A stretch of DNA of 64,000 bases from Emydura subglobosa (taxonomy: Eukaryota; Chordata; Testudines; Chelidae). The notes under the pieces are model-generated. The model ran no database searches. It saw only the letters and a list, made by a program, of their open reading frames with translations, and was not told where the DNA came from. The position numbers and the translations under genes are program-made. Location of the stretch: contig ML679962.1 of the NCBI GenBank assembly GCA_007922225.1, positions 35,641,262 to 35,705,261 of the forward strand, read 5' to 3'. Positions 52,840 through 64,000 of this stretch are shown here, in pieces (within the stretch, counting starts at the first letter, position 1; each line of letters begins with the position of its first letter).

Positions 52840-55280
52840 CCGGGCACTCAAACATGGAGACACAGAAAGAAACTAAAATCCACTGAGAATTTGACCCACA
52901 TTGTCTCCCTCCTCACAGTCTGCAAATGAGCAATGACAACAAAATGGCTGCTAAACACTACACCCAAGGACACAGCTTCGAACTTTAGAGGAGCAGTAAA
53001 CAAAGGCCAGCAATTTCATAGCTACATGCACCACAATTATATTTTTAAAATGTGGCACAAGTCTCAGAATGCAGTGCGCCAGTCCAAGAAAAGAGGCCCC
53101 TTGATCGTGACACAGCTGCATGATGGTACCTGTAGTCTCTGTGGGTCACACCTCTGTGTTAAAGGGGAATGCAACTGCAATCTGTTGTATTACATACAAA
53201 GTAAATGCAGCCCTCAGACACATGGCCAATTGCCAGCACAACCCTCAACTGGCAAAGTTTGGATGTCTATGATCAAATGGAAGATGTCTGGAGAGTAGTA
53301 AAAACAAAACAAAAACCCCCTCAATTAGAACTTGTTTAAAATGGGGTGCTAAACCCCTCTGGATTGGATCCTCTGCATTTTGGGTTCCATCAAAGTGCAA
53401 AGATTCATTAGGAGACACACAACCCAATAGTGGATACACCGTCAGACTAAAGAGTTAGTTGCAAACTACTGCTTATTTTCTTTAGATTTAGAACAATAAC
53501 TAGTGCCCATTCACAGGCTCTGAACATCCTCCTAATCATTTTAAATTACAAACCCAAATACACAGTGCTTCCTCATCAAATAAGACTATGATCAGGACAA
53601 ACCTTTGTTACGGGTTAAAACCTCATTGAGATTAATAGGTGTAAACTCACAGTCAATTAACATAACTGTAAGCATAAGCCCTACCTAAGACTAAATATGC
53701 ATGTGAACCCATCCAGGAGCTTTTGACTGAATATTGTTATGGGTAGGTGCGTGTGTATGAGACCAGAGATCTCACAGTAACTGAGGTCAGACAGAGTGAG
53801 AGAGGCACTCTTAAACAGCTAGAAGTGTGTGGCTGACCCTGGAAAAAGCTTGGGAAGAGATTTTTGGATCGGGATGCAGGCTGAAAAGAGCACCCTTGAT
53901 GATGTGTTTCCTGCTTTGTGATTCCTTCTCTGTTTGGAACACAGGACTTTGTACATTCTTTGTAAATAAGCAAAACTGCATCAAAGAAATGCCTGACTAT
54001 CTACAGTTGCTTTGCTCTGGGATCTCCAGTGTCCCTCTAGCTTTCTGGCAGAGCAGATCTGTGATCCTCTACATGCTTCCATGAAAGGGGAACTAGGAAG
54101 TGAGGACACAGATGCAGCTGACTCCCTACTTTCTGCCTTCTGTACGTATTTGGTAAGATCTGTGCATGGATGGACCCTACACATACCAGCCAGGGGAAAT
54201 AGTTACCACACACTGTAGTCTCAGCAGATAAAATATCATGTGTATGAGTTGGAAACTTTTTAAATAAACACCAGTGCCTCATGGAGGAATAAATCAGAGA
54301 GATAACTAAAATTACCACATACCTGATAGCCATTTTCAGTGATTATTATAAAACATGTCTGGAGAATACATCTGACAAATTAATACAGCTGTTCAGCATG
54401 TAGAGTATGTATGCTACACTCTCAGGAATGTAATTTCTCTAAAAACAAACACTTCCCAAGGAAACCAGCCCACTGGAGAAATGGATTTGCTGTACAGCAA
54501 GTAGATAAACTGAAGTCCTCTCCAACAGTTATGATTCTCACACACATTTTACATGAGGAATTTTGGTGGCATTTAGCTTAGCATTTATCCTAGAAATGTA
54601 GTGTTGGTGAAAAAGTGTAGTAAAAAAGTCTCTATATCTGAGCAACCCTCTGCTCTCCAGTGCTGCCAGTTTTTCCTCATCCAGTACCTGTATTTATCAG
54701 CTCCTAGCGTTATACAAATACTAGAATGCAGGTTGGGAATGTGCTTCTCTGTTTAAATTTTTTTTAAATTCTGTACAGTTTGTTTGGACTTATAGTAAGA
54801 TATTATTTTTTAATTTGCATGTATTTTTAAAACACATAATTAGAATATTTTAGATCATGGATGCCTAAACTGTCATATCATGCACCTAAACAAGACTTGA
54901 ATTAATATACGTCAGCTTGGCTCCCAGGGCTTCACATATGGCGCAGGAACTCCATGGTTGGCAATTTCCTTGTCCTCATAAAAGAGCGTTTCATGGAGAG
55001 TGTCACTTCTGAGTCATTCTCCCTACAGCTCCCACCTGCTATCTTGCAAAGATCCTTCACCCGAATGATTTCAAAGCCAGATTTTATAATCTCAAAGCAT
55101 CTGGCAGAGGCACGTGAGTCTAAAGGGAACCGTCTACTGTGGATGGAGCTGTGCGTGTTCTCTTAGTTGAGCATTAGGGAAAGCATTAGGAGTAGAAATC
55201 TCATAGCAGAGTCAAACCATTGTTTCTTACTATGAGAAATCAAAGTATACTGCACTAAAAGAGAGCCCCATATTAAACTT
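52840..55280. other. Upstream flank without recognised gene
   Basis: Open frames at 52933-53298 and 54954-55166 show no domain, no codon pattern and no splice context. No repeats recognised. Confidence 0.45.
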
Positions 55281-55285
55281 CAGGT

Positions 55286-55380
55286 CTTGTCCACATGAGA
55301 CGTTACTACACGGAAAACTGGTGCACTGTAGATTCACACCCTGGTTTGCTGCACAGTAACTTCACAAGGAGACAAGCCTT
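55286..55380. repeat. Foldback element
   Basis: The left arm GTCTTGTCCACATGAGACGT then TACT pairs with the right arm AGTAACTTCACAAGGAGACA then AG. The central GTGCACTGTAGATTCACACC is also part of the same palindrome type. Confidence 0.6.
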
Positions 55381-55829
55381 CAAGCTGCATTATAATAGCA
55401 GTCTTGGTATCAAGATATCTGGGAGGAAAAATCTGTGAGATTAATTAAATCTTTTCTCTCTTAAACTAATCAAAATTCCAAAAGGGCGTTACCTGTGAAA
55501 TGAGAAAATAATGAAAACCAAGGAAAATTGTATTACATAATTTTCCAAAGAGGTGAATTGAAGCATCAAGAAGCACAAACATCTACAGAAGAAGTGAAAG
55601 GCGGCCAGTCTGATTCTACAAACCTTACTCAGGGCAAATTCCCATGTGAGTTATTGGGAATTTCTATAGGAGTTTGTTCTGAATAAGGCCTGTACAAAAG
55701 TGCCTCCTGTGTCTTGGACAAAAACAAAACAAAGAAGCAAAACGAACTCAAAAGCTCTTTCCTATTTCCTGCATGCTTGTCATTATTTTAGTTTAGCAAC
55801 ATACAGTTACTTCTATTATCTTAAAATAA

Positions 55830-56280
55830 AATAATTTGCACTTATATAGTGCTTTTCATCCAAGAATCTCAAGAGGCTGTAGAAAAGTGGTTCAATATTT
55901 CTATGCTCATTTTACTGACAGAGAAACTTCAAAAGTGAAATCAATGGATGTTACAGGTGCTCAGTATATCTGAAAACTAGGCCCATAACTTTTCTGGGCC
56001 TCAGTTTCTTCACCAGTAAAGTGAGGATAATGGTACTTATCCATTATCATAAAACTTTTTGAGATTCTCAAATGAAAGGTATTATTAAGTGCAAAATGTC
56101 ACTATTACTCCAATATCTGAGGCAGTGGCAAGCAACTACAGCTGCTTGACATCTCTGAGCTGGACCTGAGTGACTTATTCAGGGACACACACTGTGAGTA
56201 TAAGGCAGAACCTAGATTTCCTGACCCTCAATCATGTGTTCTAACTACTAGACAATGCTGCCTTCCATATTGAAAGTATA
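55830..56280. repeat. MIR-like SINE (minus) split by a second SINE core (plus)
   Basis: 55838-55930 reads the reverse complement of the SINE tail (TTATATAGTGCTTTTCATCC). 56160-56278 reads the reverse complement of the tRNA-like head (GTTCTAACTACTAGACAATG then CTGCC). Between them 55985-56100 is a plus-strand core (TGGGCCTCAGTTTCTTCACC then AGTAAAGTGAGGATAATG). This looks like SINE nested in SINE. Confidence 0.55.
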
Positions 56281-56691
56281 AAGTCTGTCAACTGTAGGTG
56301 GTTCCGGTTTTCTGATTATGTGACCCTCACCATCCTCTTTTGTTGTTGTTCATTCATCCTTTTTATGTAACTTTTCTCCTAACCGTGAAAATCAAAAAGG
56401 TCATCTTGACAATAAACTGCATCATTTGAAAATGTTAACACTGTGGACAAAGCATGGGAGATTGCCACCCATTTTCTTGAATTTTGGGAGACAATAGCGT
56501 GGCAGCTTATATACTAACAAAGTGGATGCAATGAGCTAAACCCAAAACCCCTCTGGAATCAGATTTACTATTTTACATTTAATGCAAAATATGGGAAAGT
56601 TGTAAATAAACTAGTCAATAGCTAGTGACTGTGTAAGTGCAGAGAGAAAAAGGCAAGTGTCCGTACTGCTGCTTCTTTCAATAAATTATAT

Positions 56692-56788
56692 GGGCTGGAT
56701 TCTGATCTCACATTGATGTAAATCCAGAGTAACTTCGATGGAATTACTGTGGGTTTACACTGGGATAAGTGACATCAGAATCTGGCCC
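56692..56788. repeat. Foldback element (97 bp)
   Basis: GGGCTGGATTCTGATCTCAC at the left and ATCAGAATCTGGCCC at the right; the terminal 15 bases pair at 13 positions. The inner GTAAATCCAGAGTAACT and AATTACTGTGGGTTTACAC also pair, giving a near-complete hairpin. Confidence 0.7.
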
Positions 56789-57023
56789 TGTTTTCTTCTA
56801 TCCTATCAGAAAGGTTTTTTTGCTCCTACAAGAGCCAATAGGATTCTATCAGTACAGCTATTAAAAATTTTGAGAAAACAAAACTGTTGAGAGGAGAGAG
56901 CCCTAGATCAATGCACGTTTTTATGTCTGAATTGCCTGGATCAGACTGCATCACTAGAGCATGAGATTGTGTTGGGAGGACAGGGAGGTGGAGCAGAACT
57001 GCACTGACCTGGAGAATTTCTTA

Positions 57024-57310
57024 GCCCTGGTCTACACTTAAAATGTAGATCTACCTACCTATGTTGCTTAGGAGTGTGAAAATTTCACACTTCTAAGTGC
57101 TGCAGTTAAGCAGACCTAACCCTGAGTGTAGATGCAGCTAGGTTGAAGGAAGAATTCTTTTGTCAGCCTAGCTACCATCTCTTGAGGAGATGGATTACTT
57201 AAACTGATGAAAAATCCTTCCTATTGCTATAGGAAGCATCTACAATGCAGCACTGCCATGGCGTAGTTGCAGCGTTGCAAGTGGTCCGCTGTAGTGACCG
57301 TGGTAGTGAC
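57024..57310. repeat. GTCTACACT-type MITE
   Basis: Starts GCCCTGGTCTACACTTAAAA. The interior has CACACTTCTAAGTGCTGCAG, TTAAGCAGACCTAACCCTGA then GTGTAGATGCAGCTAGG and GCAGCACTGCCATGGCG. It aligns in order with 1590-1800. The right end is decayed. Confidence 0.55.
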
Positions 57311-58504
57311 GTGCCCTGAGAGGCACTGTACCTCAAATACAGCTGGATTCAATTTTGTTAAAGTGTCTCAATTATTCAATTACATGTGGTCACTATTCTC
57401 TTTTGTGGAGAAGTTTTAAATGGCTGGGTTTCATTCCAAGTTTCAAAATCTCAGAATTCTCCATGAAATGGAATTTCTGTTCGCTGCTCAGCTCTAGCCT
57501 CAAGGGGCTTTAATGAACTGGCATTTTCTATTATATATCTGTATGTATCTTTGCTGTTCTGGGGGCTGGGTGGCAGGCTGCCCTGGAAGCAGACAGAGTA
57601 GGGAAATGCTCTTGGGCCTGCCTTGAATGGAGAGCCAGGCAGAGCTTGAGTTTGCATGCAGCCATGCTCTTAGCCAATGCTCTTAGTTGTCAAAATTGTC
57701 ATGAAGGATGGGCAAAAGCATTGTGGGAAAGCACTGGGAGGTGTACGTGTCCTGCTGTAGCTGCAGCACTCACACTTGCTGACTAAACTGGCATTGCAAC
57801 AAGTTGGTTAGCTTCACCACAGCAACCAACAGTACTTTCAATGCCAATGCACAGATGGCAGTAATTTTGTGTGCTGTGTTCCCGGCATGCTGAGACATTG
57901 AAATAGTGATTACAATACCTAAAACCTCTAGTGTAGACAGGGGCCTCCCGAGATTTGTTTTCCAACATGGTCATAGATGGCAAGATTTTTTGTTTTTTAA
58001 AAACCATGATAACCAAAAATCATGCTCCAGACTACACTCCAGAAACTATATCTATACTACTCTATAGCATGCATGGCTAAAGAAGACAGTTGCAACTCAA
58101 TTCTGAAACTGTGTTACACCTTAGTTATGACTGTGGTCAAGTTTGAAAACCGTTTCAAGCATAGTTATAAATCCGAGTGTGCGGAAGGCCTTACATACTA
58201 TACTGGACTCTATTCTGTATTCCTTACTAAGGATAAACTCTCACTGCCTTCAAAAGAGGCTATGACTGACTTAGGCTACACACAAACATGCACCAAATAA
58301 CTAAATCAGTTTTAACCCACACCTTTTGTTACATCTGTGCAAGTATGTGGACACCCTTGTTTTGGAACAGTGTCCACATGCAAAACTGCACAAACATAAT
58401 AAAAGATATGAATTAAAATTGATATAGATATTTCAGTACAAGATTGTGTGTGGACATGCTCTAAAAGACTATGCCAGAACTGGCTTTTGGCACTATTTAA
58501 ATAA

Positions 58505-58621
58505 GGACCCAATTCTGTAAACCTTACTCACATTAAGTAATACTTCATCCCACAAAAAGTTACACTAATTTCAAAGACATAAATGCTACGCAACGTGAAT
58601 AAAGATAGTAGAATCAGGCCT
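58505..58621. repeat. Foldback element
   Basis: The left arm GGACCCAATTCTGTAAACCT then TACTCAC pairs with the right arm GTGAATAAAGATAGTAGAAT then CAGGCCT. A related diverged copy is at about 55615-55690, and a half-copy at 49687-49720 (GGCCCCAATTCTGTAAAGCC). Confidence 0.55.
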
Positions 58622-59673
58622 TAAAAGAGACATACCAAAAACACCATTTGAAGGATCTAGTACTAGCTTCCAACAGAACATTTTTCTTTGCTGTTCACTC
58701 TGGCAGATTGTCTTACCTCTAGTGGCAGTACAAGAGAATTGCTGAATATTTCTTCTGTGGAATTAGTATATTATAAATAAGCAGTTTTTACATCCTGGAA
58801 ATACTACACAAGTGTCTAATGTTTGTTGTGTGTGAAGAATGAAAATTTACAACAATCCATATGTTGGTGTTCTGCAATGCCCAGACGCTTAAAGTCAGGT
58901 ACGAGATGTGAGAAGGTTTTCCAAGTAAAGAGCTATGATTTGCCCAAAGGAGAAAGTTACAGATTTTGTCTTGATCCTGTCTTCCTTATGCACCCAAATG
59001 CTCACTGAAGTGAAAGGATAGGGCCGATTATCAACTCCCAAAAGAAAGACAGTTATAAAAATCCAAGTCTCTGATTTCATCTCTACAGCCACACAGAGAT
59101 TGGGCAAATTGTATGCCACAGTGATGGACAAGGTATTCAACCTCAGGGATGGCAAGCAGCAACATTGTGGTTTCTGGTGGGAGTGCACCCATTTAGACTC
59201 CTCATCCGCTTACCAACATGTAACATCACTTTATACATCACCTCTGAATTTGGCCCAAAGTGATTTACACTACTTGACTTATTTTCTAATCACTGCCATA
59301 GTGACCCCTGCCACAGCTCATCACTCAGCAAAGCCAATGGCGCTCCATGTACAAAGGGCTTCCTGGAATGGACCTTTGCTCATGTGACAGCATTTGGGTG
59401 TCATTTTGCCTTCTTGGAACCAAATGGTTCCCTCCTTTGGAAAAGACTTGTGGGAGGGAGAAATTACACTGGAAACTGTGCATGATACATTACATCCTGA
59501 AGACAGACTGGTTTCTTACCTCACACAATGGGGTAGAGGGCATCACCTGTATGGCTCTGTGTGGAAACCAGGCTCCAACCCCCTCAACACCCTGAGACAG
59601 TAAAATGGGCCACAGAACATATTATAATATTACCTTGCTTTCCCCTCCAGAAGGCTGTGCTAATCCTGAAAGA

Positions 59674-59757
59674 CATAAGAACGGCCAGACTGGGTCAGAC
59701 CAATGGTCCGTCTAGCCCAGTATCCTGTCTTCCAACAGTGGCCAATGGTACCATAGA
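59674..59757 (-). repeat. CR1-type LINE 3' terminus
   Basis: ACATAAGAACGGCCAGACTG, GGTCAGACCAATGGTCCGTC and TAGCCCAGTATCCTGTCTTC then CAACAGTGGCCAATGG is the reverse complement of the 3' end seen at 14140-14221. Only about 80 bp remains. Confidence 0.8.
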
Positions 59758-59799
59758 AATTCCAAAGATGGAGGGCTTGAAGTACTTAGGTGTTAAATT

Positions 59800-62700
59800 A
59801 TATTAAGTGAAGCCTTTAATTCAGTCACTTTTTAATAAGATTTTGATAACTATGTATTTAAGTGAATCTGCAAAGAGTTTGTTTTTATAACTGCTCATTG
59901 GTAAGTATATAATCTGGTTTTAATTTAAGATCTGCAGGTGTTTCCCAATGGTAAATATTAGATTCTTTATTGCTTCCTTTATTCAGTAACGATAGGGGAA
60001 ATGTCTGTAAGGTTCATGGCATCCATTTGTATGCAGATAGCATCATATTTTTATAATAGCTGTAAATCTGACAGAATAGCCTCTTGCATTCAAGACAACA
60101 CTACAGATATCGTGTTGTGGCTGAAGTAAACATGTTTGGAAGGAAAATAAAATAAAGATGTTATTAGAAGTTTAATGAAACAACCATAACTGCTTATTTA
60201 CAAAAGACGTACGTGCACGTCCCTGGGAGATGCAAAGCCCTTGCTGAGTTTGCAGCTTCTTGGTGAGCAAGACAATGGAGATTCTCAGTAGGATCCTACA
60301 GACTCTGCAGAAATGGGTTCAACACGTCTCAGAGGTGATGGCTGCTAAATTATCTCGATCTTGGGTTTTTAAAAGATGTCTATCACCATGGTATCTAAGC
60401 ACCAATTACAATATGGCTGCCTCTGTACAGATGTGCCAGAGCACCTCTTCTCCCAAGCACATGAGGTAGCAATAATGCCAGACACCCAAGCGCCATGGAG
60501 GGAAGCTCTATGTCTGGTTAAGGCATAATATCCCTGGACTCTGGATGCAAAATTGCTCCTGTTATAGAAGGACTTAAGAGGGGTTTAAATGGTACCTAGT
60601 CCTTGTGTTGGCCCTGTGCCCAAGGGTGAATTTCACCTGGGAGCACACGAGAAGAGGTTGACCTCCATTGTTTCCAGTGCATTCCCCCAAAGTAGCTTTT
60701 GCATGTTGCAGCAACTACTGATGCCCAGCATACTGACCCCTCCTCCAGTTCCAAGAGCTATTATGCCTCAAACAGAGAGAGAGCTGCCTTCCCTCCACTG
60801 GGCTTGGGTGCTTGGCTCTTAAGGGCCACATTATAACTCACTGACATACAAATATACATACTGTACCAAAAGTTAAAATTGGCGTATAACTCATAAGCGG
60901 CAAAGACCTGGGTGTGTGGGAAGTCATCACTGGTGGATGGAAAGTTCAGATGCTGCAACACGTACAAGTTAAAAATAAGAAAATTGTAAACGGGTGAATT
61001 AAGGACATAAGAACAGCTTGATTTTGGAAGATTTTTGTTTATTTTAAGTTAGAATATTAATACTCTTTTAATGTTACAATGTTTTGGGTTTCTTTATGGT
61101 TCTCTAAAGTGGAAGAACCCTCTCTTGTGAATACCACCAGTATTCACTGACAGAATATACTGGAACAGCTCAGATAATTTTCTGCAGACATCCAAAATAA
61201 AAGAGAACAACACAAACCATTCCCTTTCCCCAACCAGAACAAGAAAGATACTCACGCTCTTCCTTCTCTTACCATCACAGCTACTTGCAGGGAAGAGTGT
61301 ATCTGATATCTTGTGCTGCACAATAGAAAAGAAAACAGAGGACTGCTAAGAAAATGTAAACTCCAAGGATTTATGGCAATATTTCAAACACAGAGCCTTT
61401 TATAATTTTCAGGGAGGAAGCACAAGCTTCTATGGCTTGCACAAGCAATTCACCATTAACTAAATATATTAAGAACTGAATATAAAACTCTTGTTAGAGA
61501 AATAATATTTAAGTTTTCCCTTCCCCTCTGACAGTTCCCTGCTTTTCCCACCCCTCTTTGTAACTCTTTAATTTTTGCCATGTCTCTTGTGTAATAGTCC
61601 CAGCTCTTTGTATTCCATCTCTTGGAGATTACCATCCAAGACTCAAAGCATACGTTAAGCTGAAGAAGGCCCTCTCAGAACCCATAAGATGTTTCACCAG
61701 CAAGCATTCCAGCTCTTCTGCCACAATGAGTTTCACCTACATCATAGATGTACAGTATCCTAATGAATTTAATAGAGGCCTTTTCTCTGGGGTTAAGTGG
61801 ATCCTGTCTGTGACTTTGTAGTGACACTTCCTCTATATCTAGATGCTAAAGGATTTGATATTCCATTAAATACAGTAAGTCCTTTTGCCATGACTGACAA
61901 AGACTGGAATAATGGCCTTGCTATACAAGTATGAGAGGTAACAGAAGAACGAAGCACAATGGAATGTTTTGACAATGTAACAGAATATTTCACACCGAAG
62001 AAGTAATGAATCTCCATAATTTTAGAGTACACAAACAAATGGGTAGTCACCACAGCAATCAAAAAACATGCATGGTGGGAATCATTCGGGAGCATTCTGT
62101 GTTTTCTGTATTCACTCTCACATTTCTTACTTTTCCTATGTGATCAGGATACATGCAATACTTTACATAGCAGAAAACTGGCTAGTGCTTTTAGGCTGCA
62201 AAATGGCAGTCCCAGGGAGATCTCCAGGATATGGGATCAGCAAAGATTCACAGGGCCTACAACTAGATATAGTAATAGAATTTCAACCCGCACAACCTCA
62301 TGAACACTGACCTGAACCTCCCCAGAAAGTCCCTTATCACTGGTCCGTGTGCCACTATTTTTCTTTCACCCCCCACTACTTGTAAGTGATCCCCACTCAC
62401 CTACCAGATTTTCTTTCAATTTCCTTTATATCAGCTCCTTATTTTGCCATTCCCCTTTTCGTCCCCATAATTTTACAGGTCCAGGCTCCTTGCACTGTCT
62501 CTGTGAGCTCTTTCCAAAGCATCTTCCTACAGCTGACTTCCCTCAGCAGTTGCTGAAGACATGATGCTGCGCTGCACAGTCCCAGACACAGGACATTCTC
62601 AGGCCTGGGCTCCCATGAAGCATGGGACAACTGCCCTAGCTATTCCTATTGGCAGCAGTCCTGGCATAGATTTACTAAGCATATTGCATAACACAGCAAG

Positions 62701-63050
62701 TGAGCGAACTGGATATCTTATCTTTAATTTGCGCTCCCAATGGACAAAGTTTACTGAGGAGATTTTAGCAGAGTGCAATGCTAAGTCTCTTTGCTCTCAC
62801 TACCTCATTTGACCTACAGTCTGGGATTGATTCTCCCATCCACCAAAATGGCCAATCACCTGATGTATCTTCACCAAGCATACATCTCTTATGTCTGGGG
62901 TAAACCACAAACATTTGTAGCCTGGAACAAACATTGGAGGAAAGTCCAGACTGGCCTTTATAAGGGTTTTAACTACCTCAAGTGAATTGACAATCAATTA
63001 TAATTTAAATTAAAAAAACCCAAGTAGACATGCTCTTTGACTCAGTTCTC
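59800..63050. other. Upstream flank without recognised gene
   Basis: AT-rich. No conserved exon, RNA gene or clear transposon recognised. Confidence 0.5.
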
Positions 63051-63059
63051 TCTCTAGGA

Positions 63060-63520
63060 CCACATATCCAAGCTGTATTTTGCTGCTTCTTCTCCCATAA
63101 CATCTCTAAAATCTGACCTCTCCATCCACATAGCTAACCTCTTATCCAGACCCTCATCATCTCTCATCCGAATTACTCCAACCTCCTCCTTTCTGGCCTT
63201 GACAATTCCCACCTTGTCACACTTATATCCATTCAAAATGCACCTGTAAAGATCATTTTCTAGTCTTCACTTTTAAGACCTTTCAAAGACTATCTTCACC
63301 CTACTTGTACTCTTTTATACAGTATTAAGACATTGAACCCTGCCTCTGTTCTGCAAATGTCAGTCTGTCTTAACTGCCCATTTATAAAATTTTCCAGCTA
63401 ACACCTTCTCACTTTCTCCCATGCCACCTCTTATCCCTGTAAAAATGCACAATGCCACCACCTCATTCTCCTTCAAATCCCTTCTTAAAACTCTCCTATA
63501 CCATGATGCCTACAAAATAT
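63060..63520 (+). repeat. L2-like LINE C-terminal remnant
   Basis: CCTCATCATCTCTCATCCGA then ATTACTCCAACCTCCTCC, CTGGCCTTGACAATTCCCAC and CATTCAAAATGCACCTGTAA parallels the block encoding SRLDYCN..L.GLP....Q.IQNAA in L2-type elements. Near 63470, FSFKSLLKTLLYHDAY resembles the C-terminal FKS.LKT segment. Heavily mutated. Confidence 0.5.
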
Positions 63521-63659
63521 TCGATAACGGCTAGGCAGGTGGGGCGCTGTGGCTGCTGCTCATGTAGTCTGTATGATCTCATTGTTATCTTGTGTCTACT
63601 GTGAAGAGCTTAGAATTTAATTAGAAGATCAGAAAGTAACCATCTATTCTCTCTCCTTT

Positions 63660-63770
63660 GATTAGGCTGTAAGATCTGTGGGATAGGTTTTGTCTCTTTG
63701 TTATGTTTATATAGCATCCAACATGATGGGGCTGTGGTCATTAGGTACCACACTACAAATAAAAAATGAC
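63660..63770 (+). repeat. SINE tail (MIR-like family)
   Basis: TAGGCTGTAAGATCTGTGGG, TTTTGTCTCTTTGTTATGTT, TATATAGCATCCAACATGAT and GGGGCTGTGGTCATTAGGTA then CCACACTACAAATAA follow the tail type also found at 41050-41125. Confidence 0.7.
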
Positions 63771-64000
63771 CAGTGAAGTTAGCTGTTCTAAATTTATGTT
63801 GGTTTATTTTGTGCCATTACACTAGCTAGGATAAAGATATATAAGGAATAAAAGCCTCATCATGCTTCAGGATGTAAGCCAGTCACTCAGGTCCAGATAC
63901 ACAATGGAAGTTAGGAGCCAAACTGGATCTGGGCCTAACTGCCTGGAGTTAGCAGGAAACCTCCCTAGAAGCAAATTATTGCATACTTGTCCATTATGTG

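Noticed and set aside
52933..53298. 121-codon plus-strand open frame with CSLCGSHLC, reminiscent of a cysteine cluster
   Set aside because: The cysteine spacing fits no zinc-binding pattern I know, and the surrounding residues look random.
1..64000. CRISPR arrays, operons, prophage or integrated virus
   Set aside because: No direct-repeat/spacer pattern and no bacterial or viral gene set. The splice structure and the repeat families are those of a vertebrate nuclear genome.

Overview
This is vertebrate nuclear DNA, not a prokaryotic or plasmid locus. It is AT-rich, has one strong CpG island, and carries a single recognisable protein gene whose short coding exons are separated by introns of 118 bp to 21 kb. 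Almost all other recognisable sequence is transposon-derived. The repeat mix is CR1 LINEs, a DIRS-like retroelement with a LAP2alpha-type gag, many non-autonomous hAT-like elements, MIR-like SINEs and short foldback elements. That mix points to a reptile, most likely a turtle; this is recognition from memory, not a database match.

The gene is INTS6L (Integrator complex subunit 6-like, DDX26B), on the minus strand. Coding exon 1 (36022-36132) lies in the CpG island and exons 2 to 8 follow leftwards: 35826-35903, 14368-14517, 8763-8852, 8203-8386, 7292-7420, 4019-4182 and 2324-2476. All splice sites seen are GT/AG and the reading phase is unbroken, giving the first 353 residues, including the whole von Willebrand factor A domain. 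The rest of the gene lies beyond position 1.

Layout. 1-2323 is intron 8, with an old CR1 and a TTAA-flanked composite element that holds a nested hAT element. 2477-14367 contains introns 3 to 7; intron 3 holds a rearranged DIRS-like element (about 8989-12775). 14518-35825 is intron 2, with two CR1 LINE copies, a hAT element with a perfect 8-bp target duplication, a mariner/pogo-like element, L2-like fragments and an assembly gap after a CA repeat. 35100-36500 is the CpG island and promoter. 36500-64000 is upstream DNA in which I find no gene: only SINEs, hAT-type elements, foldbacks and LINE ends.

No RNA gene, CRISPR array or operon was found, and I see no evidence of a new multi-gene system. 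The most unusual items are the internally inverted DIRS-like element, the layered insertions that keep target duplications, an unclassified repeat sharing a TTTTGTGCATTTGACAGC core, and an octamer/CCAAT/TATA-like cluster in the INTS6L promoter region.
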